A stretch of DNA of 64,000 nucleotides from assembly GCA_900323505.1 (NCBI GenBank), contig OOIN01000018.1:558001-622000 (forward strand), written 5' to 3'. The DNA is from Ustilago trichophora. Taxonomy: Eukaryota > Basidiomycota > Ustilaginomycetes > Ustilaginales > Ustilaginaceae. Below are positions 1 to 8,222 of this stretch, one piece after another. The position numbers were made by a program, and so were the translations under genes. The notes under the pieces were generated by a model, which worked only from the letters and a program-made list of their open reading frames with translations, was not told the origin of the DNA and ran no database searches. The first letter of the stretch is position 1. Each line of letters opens with the position of its first letter.

Positions 1-882
1 GTGGGGGATGTGGGTTGAATTGCGTCGTGACTGTGGTTCAGGATCGATGGAGCGCATCTCGATGACACCCCAGTCGGTCACATCGGTCAAGTTTTCCTCG
101 AGCTCCTCGCGACCAGTTTTAGATTGCTGTTGAGAACTTTGGGAGGTGGTGTTTGGAAGTTGGGGAATGCCGAAGCCGAGAACCCACCATTTGCCGAAAG
201 CTCCGAGGAAGAGGGAGGTGCAATCGACGGAACCATCTGCTTTGTTGGAAGCTGGAACGTTGGATCTGGTGGATTGAGAGAGCCTGTGTTGGTCGTGAAC
301 GGTGCGGATGGGCATGGTTTGGGAGATGGTGACTATTGAAAAGAGACCAAGGTCGTTGCGATGAAAAGGTGGTGTGCGTACCGAGAGCGCGACTTTGGAG
401 CCAAAGGTGAGAGCAAAGGGACCGGATGAATACGAGGCGGAAGAGAGCAAGGAGGAGAAGGCATTTGGATCTGATTTGCGGGAAGGGGTGGATTCGTTGG
501 AAACGTGGCCGGTGGTGTGGGTATTCTGGGATAGTGAATCTGCGGCATCTTGATCGTTGAGAATTCTCAATCGCTCGCGGAAGACGAGATCGGTGAGGAA
601 GGGCCTAAAGGAAGCTTCGGTGGGGTTGGACCAGAAAGCAAAGAGGAGGAGAATGCCGATGAGAGTCCAAGCCCAGAGGAGAGCTTGAAGATCATCGAGC
701 TGAAGCATGGAACGGAAGATGGCGGCGGGAGTGATGGGCAGAGGAGCCTCCCTTTGACGACGAAAGAGGGACTGGAGTGCGTTTGCTGGAGTGACGTTTA
801 TGTTTGGAGTGTTGACCGAGACATGGTGCTGACGGTCAAGGAGGAAGCCGAAGCCACCGCGGATGACCGCACCGACGCCCAT
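1..882 (-). CDS. Conserved-looking membrane protein of unknown function, 3' end cut by window edge
   Basis: An open frame runs on the minus strand from an ATG at 882-880 to the left edge with no stop, so at least 294 residues are encoded and the C-terminus is missing. After about 70 residues there is a strongly hydrophobic stretch (residues about 83-96, core LLWAWTLIGILLLFAFW) that looks like one membrane segment. It is followed by a basic/acidic region and a Ser/Thr-rich part. A second hydrophobic patch near residue 245 (core WWVLGFGIPQL) could be buried or membrane associated. I do not recognise the family and assign no function. The start is the first ATG in the frame; an upstream exon cannot be excluded. 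It diverges from the bromodomain gene across a 1.6 kb spacer. Confidence 0.6.
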   Translation of the reverse strand, partial: MGVGAVIRGGFGFLLDRQHHVSVNTPNINVTPANALQSLFRRQREAPLPITPAAIFRSMLQLDDLQALLWAWTLIGILLLFAFWSNPTEASFRPFLTDLVFRERLRILNDQDAADSLSQNTHTTGHVSNESTPSRKSDPNAFSSLLSSASYSSGPFALTFGSKVALSVRTPPFHRNDLGLFSIVTISQTMPIRTVHDQHRLSQSTRSNVPASNKADGSVDCTSLFLGAFGKWWVLGFGIPQLPNTTSQSSQQQSKTGREELEENLTDVTDWGVIEMRSIDPEPQSRRNSTHIPH

Positions 883-1213
883 ATCAGGAGAGTTGTGGAG
901 AGAACGGTCTGCTCATGCATGCGCAAAAGCAGATGCAAAGGAGGAATCAAGAGAACAAGAAAAAAAAAATGTCGTGGGGGATGGTGTGTAAAAGTGGGGA
1001 CCTGTATAGAGGGTGGTTGGTGCCAAAGTGCTACAGGTCCGAGTGCTGAAAGTTGCAGCCACTGAGACCTGTCTGCTGAAGTGTGCAGCAGCGTTGAAGG
1101 AGTGCGGTGCTGCTCAGATTGAGGGATGGATGGTGAAGAGGAAAAGGAAAAGGAAAAGGAAAGGAAAGAAAAGGTAAGAAAAGATGGTTGATGGTGTCTG
1201 TTGACTAGCGGAA

Positions 1214-1257
<44 letters not shown>

Positions 1258-2457
1258 GGAGAGACGGATTACTCTGTGTGTGTGTTGTGTGGAACGAAAA
1301 GGCCGAGCAGCAACAAATCAGGAATGTCGGGAATTGGTAGCTTTCTGCTCACCACAACGCTTTCAAAATCAGCCTCGACACAGAAAAAAAAAAAAAAATC
1401 AAAAAAAAAAAAAATCCGAGAAAAAAAGAGACGGGCCGACCTGGAAAGAATCTTCGTGCAGCCATCCAGCGGGTACAGTCAAAATCAAGTGCGGTGGGTA
1501 GTACGGTATCTATTTTGAGCAGGCGACAGGCAGATGCTGTTGATGTTGCACTTTCAATGTGATGGTGGTGACCGGTGTTGAGTTGGTCGCATCAAATGCT
1601 CAGCAAAGTGGGAAATGTTGATGATGTTGCCTTTATTCGCCAGCGAAGCAGCAAATTTTGCAGAGGCACAACAAGTCTAACAATGGTTTCCACTTTTTTC
1701 ACTATGTTAGGTTTAGGAGCTAAGCCAGATGCGGCAGAAGGCGTTGCAACTGTTACGGCTAAGCATTTCAGGCCCAATCAAATCGCCAAATCGTGAATTG
1801 CGCGAAATCGGGGATTTGGCAATCTACGAGAAGAATTGGAAATTCTGCCGTTCTGCTTCTGCGCGTGTCGCCCAAAGTGATTTTGAGAGTGCGGCGCTCA
1901 AGAGCTTGGAGCGCGTCGAGAGGGGCGAAATTGGGATACAGTAATACTGTATGCCTCTCTCTCTCTCTCTCTAAGAGAGTATATCAAGACGACGCGTTTG
2001 GAAATTTGCGCCTTCCCTTCCAATTTATCGCTTCAACCCCCCTTTGGCATCATCCACAAAGCTACCAAAGACACGTCGGCACATCATCCATCCAATTCCA
2101 TTCAATTCATCCATCCATCCATCCATTCATCACCCTCACCTACTACCACTACATCATCATCCATCCATCCATCCACCATCGCCACCTGACGTCATCATCT
2201 GCACCGTGCATCCATCCACCCGTCGTGTCAAGCTCATCAATCATCATCGCACACACTCGAACTCGAATCAGCTGTACCACCATCCGATTCGCACATCCTC
2301 GTACTTCTACAGCAACCTCGTCATTTAGCACGGCAGCATTTTCAGCTTGCTACGTGCTTACTACGTGACGGTATCTTGCGTCCACCTCTTTGGCCAGCTC
2401 CACTCGATCCCGTCTCGGCGCTACTCGCATCCACAGTTCACGCACTTCGCTTCCGCC
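883..2457. other. Divergent intergenic region rich in simple repeats
   Basis: This 1.6 kb spacer lies between two divergent genes and should hold both promoters. It contains a GGAAAA-type purine tract (about 1140-1165), a (GA) run at 1223-1256, A-runs near 1383-1415, a near-perfect palindrome ATACAGTA-A-TACTGTAT at 1936-1952, a CT run near 1958-1972, and ATCC tetranucleotide arrays near 2108-2126 and 2157-2175. The last 400 bases before 2458 are pyrimidine/CATC-rich and look like 5' leader. No convincing gene is seen. Confidence 0.6.
1223..1256. repeat. (GA)n microsatellite
   Basis: An uninterrupted GA dinucleotide run of about 34 bases, preceded by an A-run. It lies in the divergent spacer upstream of the bromodomain gene. 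Confidence 0.95.
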
Positions 2458-4731
2458 ATGTCTGACGCTCACTTCAACGGCGAATCCGCCAACGGCCATG
2501 TTGCCGCTTCATCCTTCTCTGCGACCCAATCCACCCCAAAGCTAGAGCACTCCAACCATGATGCTGCCTCCACCTTTCACTCCACCTCTGTCAAGCCCGA
2601 GTCCTCCCATGCACCCCTCGTACCACCCACCGCAGAGCCCATCTCGAGTGTAGGCATCCAGCCCGCCGCTCTCGTCTCTGACGCTCATCCACAGTCGCAG
2701 CACTCCTCATCCCAATCAGCTCCGCAGCACGCTAACACTGACGTCGACTCCAAACCCTACAACGGTCCCATGGAGATCACGGCTGCTCAACTCAAATTTG
2801 CACAGGCTACGCTCAAATCTCTCAAAAGCCGTCGCGAGGCCATCGCCTTCCTCGCTCCCGTAGATCCTGTCGCACTCGGCGTACCTCAGTACCCGCAGAT
2901 CATCAAAAAGCCCATGGACTTTGGCACCATCGACATCAAGCTCGCCCTCACCGCTCTCGTCCTCAAACCCAACTCCAAGCCAGGAGACAAGGCAAAGTCG
3001 GCGCCCCAATGGGGTCTCGACCCTTCCAAGGACGTCTACCGCCGCATGCACGATTTTGAGGCTGACGTCCGCCAGGTGTTTTACAACTGCGCCACTTTCA
3101 ACGGCCCAGACAGCCCCTATACTCAGAACGCTCGCGTCCTCGAAGCCGCTTTCAACAAATACATGAAGGATGTACCAGAGGCCACCCCAGCTGCCGCCCA
3201 GACTTCTGATGCTACGGCTGCACGAGCACGTCGTCCATCCAACCCCGTACCCACCATCCGTCGTTCCTCTTCCGATGCCGGAGGTCGACCAAAGAGAGAG
3301 ATCCATCCTCCTCCCCCCAAGGATCTTCCGTGGGCCAATGAGCCTCAGAGTGCTTCCTCCTCCGAGGCACGAAAAGCGGCGCGTCGCAAGGCCGCTAAGA
3401 AAGCGGGTGGCATGTCGGCGCGCGAGCAGGCCCACTACGCCAAGGTGGCTCAGGATCAGCTGCGCTTCTGCACCAGAATCATTGACGATCTCCTCAAGCC
3501 CACCTACTCCAACGTCGCCTGGGTGTTCTACGACAAGCCTACGTTGGACTTTGACTGGGCGCCTGCCTACTTCCAGATGATCAAGAAGCCCATTGCACTT
3601 CGCGATGTTCAGAAGAACATCAGGGCGGGCGAGTATGCCGATGCCGAAGAGTTCAATGCCGACATGCAGCTACTCTTCCAGAACTGCTTCACGTTTAACC
3701 CTCCTGGATCGGACGTGTATACGATGGGTGAGCAACTCAAGTCGATCTACGACGAAAAGTATTCGCGCAAGCCAGCTGCTGCTCCTTTGCCTGATTACGA
3801 GGAGAGCGACGTGGACGAAGACGAGGAAGAAGACGACGAGGACGACGTGGATCCCGAGTTCTTGGCTACTTTGCAAGAGCAGATTTCGCAACTCGCGTCC
3901 ACACTGGCCATGCTGGAAGGGGCCAAGAACCAGAATGCGGATCTGATTGCCAACACCAAGAACATGTTGGCTTCGTTGCAAGAGAGCTACGCCAGTTCTG
4001 GTGGATCCAAGAAGAGCAAGAGCAAGGGCGCCGGCACCAAGAGAAAGGCTTCGGAAAGCGGTGGAGGCAACAAGAAGAAGAGCAAAGCCAAGTCTGCCGG
4101 CAGTCCTTCGGCTGCAGCCGCCGAGTACGTTCCGGCCAAGAAGGCCAAGTCTGGGGCTGCTGGTGGTGGTGGTGGTGGTGGTGGTGGTCATGCTGCCAAG
4201 AAGAAGCCAGCGACGAGTAGCAACAAGAAGGCGACTTCGAGCCGCAAAGACGACAACAGCGACGAAGACATTCGCACGGTCACGTACGAGCAAAAGGAGG
4301 AGCTTGCAGCCAAGATCACCGAGCTTTCCGAGGAGCGGTTGGATGGGGCGATTCGAATTATCAACGAAGACAAGCCGCCGAACCAGAACGACGAGGAAGA
4401 GATTGAGTTGGATATCGACGAGCTGTCGCCGAGGACGCTGTACAAGCTGTACAAGTACGTGGTGCGACCCAAGAAGCCGGCGCCGGTGGTCAACAAGAAC
4501 AGCAAGTCGGCGCCTCTGGACGGGCGAAAACGTGGAACGGGAGGAATCAAGAAGAAGAATCTGGACGAGGGAGAAGAAGCCGAGAGGATTGCACGATTGC
4601 AGCAGCAGCTGGAACAGTTTGGCAATCCGGATGCGGTTGGATCGGGTGGTGGCGGAGCGGGGGGTCACGACGATCTGGTGCATTCGGAGAGTTCTTCGGA
4701 CGAGAGTGGATCGGACTCGGACTCGGATTAG
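2458..4731 (+). CDS. BDF1: BET-family double bromodomain transcription factor (BDF1-like)
   Basis: The 757-residue product should bind acetylated histone tails through two bromodomains and act in Pol II transcription with TFIID, as yeast Bdf1 and animal BRD2-4 do. Bromodomain 1 covers about residues 109-240 and has the YPQIIKKPMDFGTI core and the acetyl-lysine asparagine in NCATFN. Bromodomain 2 covers about 324-436, with YFQMIKKPIAL and NCFTFNPPGS. An acidic block follows, then a basic Lys/Ser-rich region with a short poly-Gly run near 570, and a NET (extra-terminal) domain at about 604-672 (core LDIDELSPRTLYKLYKYV). The tail is Ser/Asp-rich. The first ATG is at 2458 (context GCCATGT); the frame is open upstream without an ATG. 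No intron is needed. The bromodomain 1 loop before its second half carries an insertion of about 25 residues. Confidence 0.93.
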   Translation: MSDAHFNGESANGHVAASSFSATQSTPKLEHSNHDAASTFHSTSVKPESSHAPLVPPTAEPISSVGIQPAALVSDAHPQSQHSSSQSAPQHANTDVDSKPYNGPMEITAAQLKFAQATLKSLKSRREAIAFLAPVDPVALGVPQYPQIIKKPMDFGTIDIKLALTALVLKPNSKPGDKAKSAPQWGLDPSKDVYRRMHDFEADVRQVFYNCATFNGPDSPYTQNARVLEAAFNKYMKDVPEATPAAAQTSDATAARARRPSNPVPTIRRSSSDAGGRPKREIHPPPPKDLPWANEPQSASSSEARKAARRKAAKKAGGMSAREQAHYAKVAQDQLRFCTRIIDDLLKPTYSNVAWVFYDKPTLDFDWAPAYFQMIKKPIALRDVQKNIRAGEYADAEEFNADMQLLFQNCFTFNPPGSDVYTMGEQLKSIYDEKYSRKPAAAPLPDYEESDVDEDEEEDDEDDVDPEFLATLQEQISQLASTLAMLEGAKNQNADLIANTKNMLASLQESYASSGGSKKSKSKGAGTKRKASESGGGNKKKSKAKSAGSPSAAAAEYVPAKKAKSGAAGGGGGGGGGHAAKKKPATSSNKKATSSRKDDNSDEDIRTVTYEQKEELAAKITELSEERLDGAIRIINEDKPPNQNDEEEIELDIDELSPRTLYKLYKYVVRPKKPAPVVNKNSKSAPLDGRKRGTGGIKKKNLDEGEEAERIARLQQQLEQFGNPDAVGSGGGGAGGHDDLVHSESSSDESGSDSDSD

Positions 4732-6215
4732 GATTGAGCGCGATTTGTGACAAGCGTCTTTGGCGTTGAGGATGCGAGATTGTTCAAGACGAGAGCAGCG
4801 CACGCTTTGCGCGAATGCATGTCAACTTGGATCTCTCGATTCTATTAGCTGTGGCTTGGATCGCAATCTCGTCCAAGATGAGAGCCAAACGTGTGGTTGT
4901 AGTAGTCGGGAAGTTGAATGTGACGTTCACACCAAGTTGATCTGTCTTGACGTGTTGATTGAAAGATGGAGCAAAGAGAGAGAAGTAGTCTAGAGTTGAT
5001 TTTTGAGCAAGAGTGTTGAAAGGAGTCTAGTCTAACAGCAAGAGCGATGCGGTTGGGGTTGGAGCTGAAGTAGAGGTTGCAAAAAAGGAGATGCTGTAGC
5101 CGCTTTCTTTTCTCTGGTTGTGCGGTGAAACTCGTCAGGCTCGCTTAACCTCTTTGGCAGCGCCAATGTGAATCGCAATTGCAAATTTTGGACTCGGCCT
5201 TTTTTTGCAGGAGCGTGTGAGTGGCAGAGTGAAAATCCGCATTTTGTTCTTTCTGCCGCAAACAAAAAAAGAAAAGAAAAAACTCAGCCGATGTGCAACG
5301 CATACAGTATATGGAGAGAGGAATTATTTAGCCCCGCTCATGCCATTTCGCCCTTTACTACAGTATGTATGTATTGTTGTTTGCCTCTTTGCATTCGCCT
5401 ACAGTATGCCTGGCTCAACAGACGGGATTTTGTTTTGTTTTCAGATGCCGCCAGTCCGTGAAAATGCGATTGCCTCTCACTCTGCTCAGACGACTTGATA
5501 TACCGTCAAAACCTCTTTTCTTGACTCATTACATTGAGAATGCGGCTCTTGCCAACAAGGTCATTCTCAAAGATAAAGAAGAAAAAGAGGTTGGAGCGCA
5601 AAGAAGCGTTATTGCCTGGTGGTGAAGCATTTCTCGTCTCAATGCGCTCGCTTGATCGTGGGTTTGGTTGACATCCAATGCTCCAATGCTCCAATGCTCC
5701 TGGGCGCTAACGCTGCTAACGCTGCATGTGCGGCTCTGCTCGCTGCTGCTCATCAGGTACAAACAGACAATCCAAAAGAATATTTAAAAATAATAATAAA
5801 GGCACAGAGACACTCTCTTGTCTAAACACTTTTTTTTTTTTGGATGGATTTTCCCCGCATCCAATTCTGCTGCACTGCGCGACTCTTTTGTCTCCTTTTT
5901 CTTTTAGTGCCGCCGCCCCAGCCCTTCTCCAAGACAATCCACACACCTTGGACACTTGGCCTTCTTTGCTTGTCCACCATCCACCATCATCACCCTCCTC
6001 CTCCTCCTCCTCCTCCTCCTCTCCATCTCCATCTCCGTCTTCCTCCTCATCCTCATCCCTCTTACGAGCTTGGGACCTGCTGTATTCACATAGCAAGGTG
6101 GCCGCTCGTTCCTCTGTCGTGGTATCTCCCTTATACACTCTTTGACCTTGGTTGGCAGCACAACTCGACATCTCTGATACACTCGCTTCGTACACCCAAC
6201 AAGCAACTTTCCAAC
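4732..6215. other. Intergenic region, promoter and leader of the lipase gene
   Basis: This 1.5 kb lies between two genes on the plus strand. It holds the 3' region of the bromodomain gene and the upstream region of the lipase. Visible elements: three TACAGTA words (5303, 5359, 5400), three tandem CCAATGCT units at 5675-5698, a T-run near 5830, and a TCC trinucleotide run near 5995-6020 inside a strongly pyrimidine-rich leader. I see no credible gene here. Confidence 0.55.
5675..5700. promoter_or_regulatory. Three tandem CCAAT-containing octamers
   Basis: CCAATGCT is repeated three times head to tail with an 8-base period, about 520 bases upstream of the lipase start, and is followed at once by a duplicated GCTAACGCT element (about 5706-5724). 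CCAAT is the recognition core of the HAP/NF-Y complex. Use as a promoter element is inferred. Confidence 0.4.
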
Positions 6216-7874
6216 ATGGCGTCTGGATTTATCGACTACAGCAGGCGTCGTCGCGAGTCCGGTCCTGCCTCCGACACCACCGACCATGTCAACAACAATC
6301 CTTTCGCAGAACGCGACGTCGAGCGTAACACGCATGCAGACCCTCGTCCACAACGTCGTTCCGACGCCGAGGAAGGTCCCTTCGAAGATGCTTCCGACGA
6401 GTTCGATGGTAGAGAGGAGCCACCTTCTCGTCCCGCTCGTGTCGAGATCATGAGGGATCCCGGTCAGCAGCGTGGCAACTATCCTCGCCGTGACGAGAGG
6501 CCCTTCTTCGACCCTACTTTCCCCAACTACCAGGCAGAGGCTCCCCTCGAGATGCCCTTCTTCGACCACGTCGTCGCCGACTATGGCAATTACGGCACTT
6601 TCCAACGTCTCCGACTCAACTTTCGTCAGGCCATCTCCTTCCTCGTCAGCACCGCTGCTCTCGGCACCGTTCTCTTCGCCGCCTACTTTTCGTATTTCAA
6701 CCCCTTCAAGAAATCTCCTCCCAAGGCAAAGACCGATCGCGAGTACGAGCGCAGGATCACCGGAGAACGTGGTTCCGGCAGACCTGCCTACTATGCCGAG
6801 TTCTGGGGATACCAGTGCGATGAGCACGAAATCGTCACCGAAGGTGGATGGATCCTCAAGGCTCACAGGATTTCCGACCCTCGTCGTGCCGGCGGTGTAG
6901 GTCACCCCGTCGTACTGCAGCACGGTATTCTCTGCAACTCGTCCCACTTTATCGTCAGCGAAGAACGTTCCATGGCCTTTTGGCTCGTAGATCAAGGTTT
7001 CGACGTGTGGATCACCAACATTCGCTCCAACTTCAAAGCCGGTCATACCGAGTATACCCGCTCCGACCCTCGCTTCTGGGCTTGGGGTCTCAAGGAACTC
7101 GCCTTTGACCTTCGCGACGTTGTCGACTACATCACCGCTGCTACCGGACGTCCTCAGCTCGCTTACGTAGGTCATTCCCAAGGTTCTGGTTCCATGTATC
7201 TCGCCCTTAGCCCAGGTATCTGCCCCGAGATTGGCAACAAGCTCAGCTGTTTCGTCGCCCTCGGTCCTTCCGTCTACGCCGGCTCGGTTTTGCGTAAATT
7301 CCCCTTTTCGCTGCTTCGTCAGTTCCGTTCGAGGAAGTGGTGGGGTCTCGTGTTTGGAGTACGAGAGTTTATGCCCGCCATTGGCATCGCTCAGGAGTTC
7401 CTGCCTACGTTTTGGTTCGGTCACATTGCCTACGTCATCTTTGCGTTTTTGTTTGGATTCCACGATCACAACTGGGTCTCTCGTCAGAAACCCAAGATCT
7501 TCCGAACTGTACCGGTACCTACTTCGTCCGAACTTCTCTACTGGTACATGTCGGGATTCTCGCATCGCGGATGTATCTTTGATCCACGCATTACCGAGCC
7601 TTGGTTCCCGCGGACTTTCCCACCTCACTCGTTGTTCTACGGTGACATCGACTACCTTGTTCTTGGAAAGCCGCTCGTACAGCGCATTCAACGATACGAG
7701 ACAAACGTAGAGATGATTCACACAGTCGAACTGCAGAACTACGAACATCTCGATATGATCTTTGGCGTAGACGCTTTCAGAACCGTCTTTCCTGGTATCA
7801 AGGATACTATTCTGCAGACTATCGATTCCGAAGATATGGCTCTGGAGATGCAGGAACGTCGAGGTGGCTACTAA
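6216..7874 (+). CDS. AB-hydrolase-associated lipase, steryl ester / acylglycerol hydrolase type (TGL1/YEH family)
   Basis: The 552-residue product belongs to the acid-lipase/steryl-ester-hydrolase group of alpha/beta hydrolases, which release sterols and fatty acids from lipid-droplet or membrane esters. A disordered acidic/basic N-terminus of about 135 residues precedes one membrane segment (about 138-160, core FLVSTAALGTVLFAAY), so it is likely a membrane-anchored enzyme. Hydrolase features: the N-terminal lipase-associated region (WGYQCDEHEIVTEGGW), the oxyanion region LQHGILCNSS near 234-243, the nucleophile elbow GHSQG with Ser321, a candidate acid in GDIDYLV (Asp477/479) and His511 in YEHLDMI. 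The start is ATG 6216 (context CAACATGG), in frame with an open but ATG-poor upstream stretch. Length matches yeast Tgl1 (about 550). It converges on RGP1 with 348 bases between stops. Family assignment is strong; the exact substrate is inferred. Confidence 0.88.
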   Translation: MASGFIDYSRRRRESGPASDTTDHVNNNPFAERDVERNTHADPRPQRRSDAEEGPFEDASDEFDGREEPPSRPARVEIMRDPGQQRGNYPRRDERPFFDPTFPNYQAEAPLEMPFFDHVVADYGNYGTFQRLRLNFRQAISFLVSTAALGTVLFAAYFSYFNPFKKSPPKAKTDREYERRITGERGSGRPAYYAEFWGYQCDEHEIVTEGGWILKAHRISDPRRAGGVGHPVVLQHGILCNSSHFIVSEERSMAFWLVDQGFDVWITNIRSNFKAGHTEYTRSDPRFWAWGLKELAFDLRDVVDYITAATGRPQLAYVGHSQGSGSMYLALSPGICPEIGNKLSCFVALGPSVYAGSVLRKFPFSLLRQFRSRKWWGLVFGVREFMPAIGIAQEFLPTFWFGHIAYVIFAFLFGFHDHNWVSRQKPKIFRTVPVPTSSELLYWYMSGFSHRGCIFDPRITEPWFPRTFPPHSLFYGDIDYLVLGKPLVQRIQRYETNVEMIHTVELQNYEHLDMIFGVDAFRTVFPGIKDTILQTIDSEDMALEMQERRGGY

Positions 7875-8222
7875 GAACAAATAATCTTTCTCTCGTTTGT
7901 CTCGATTGCTTTTTGTTTAAAACTTCTGATTTAATTCTTCACCATCACAAACAATTCTCTTATCACTAGGTATATGGATATGTTTGGAGGTTGTAGAGGA
8001 TATGCATCGTTAGCTCCTTTTTTTTTAACGTCACTCTTTTAGCTTTGCTTTGGATGTTTTGCTGTTCAATTCAACCCTGTTCCATTTTTGCAGCATGTGT
8101 CTGTCCCGAACTTTGCAGCACAACCCTCATACCACTCGAATCAACAGCCAAAAACGAAATGCATTTGATCGAATCATACCTATCATGCATCCAAAACACT
8201 TTGCTTTTCCATACTTTGAGAG
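7875..8222. other. Convergent 3' intergenic region
   Basis: The spacer lies between the stops of the lipase (+) and RGP1 (-) genes. It is AT-richer than the genes, with T-runs near 8020-8030. It should contain both polyadenylation regions. No gene is seen. Confidence 0.5.

Noticed and set aside
1793..2368. 191-codon open frame upstream of the bromodomain gene
   Set aside because: Mostly translated CATC/ATCC microsatellite (His/Ile/Pro/Ser); no homology seen; treated as leader.
2347..2457. N-terminal extension of the bromodomain protein
   Set aside because: The extension has no ATG before 2458 and would need a TTG start. The same applies to upstream extensions of RGP1, the Pumilio, cupin and GPCR genes (all TTG) and the WW/FF gene (GTG).
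3670..4803. Minus-strand open frame opposite the bromodomain gene
   Set aside because: Poly-Thr/Leu/Arg product reflects antisense reading of Lys/Ser/Gly codons.
5904..7880. Long minus-strand open frame (658 codons) opposite the lipase gene
   Set aside because: Shadow of the GC-rich lipase CDS; no motif and rich in unlikely residue runs.
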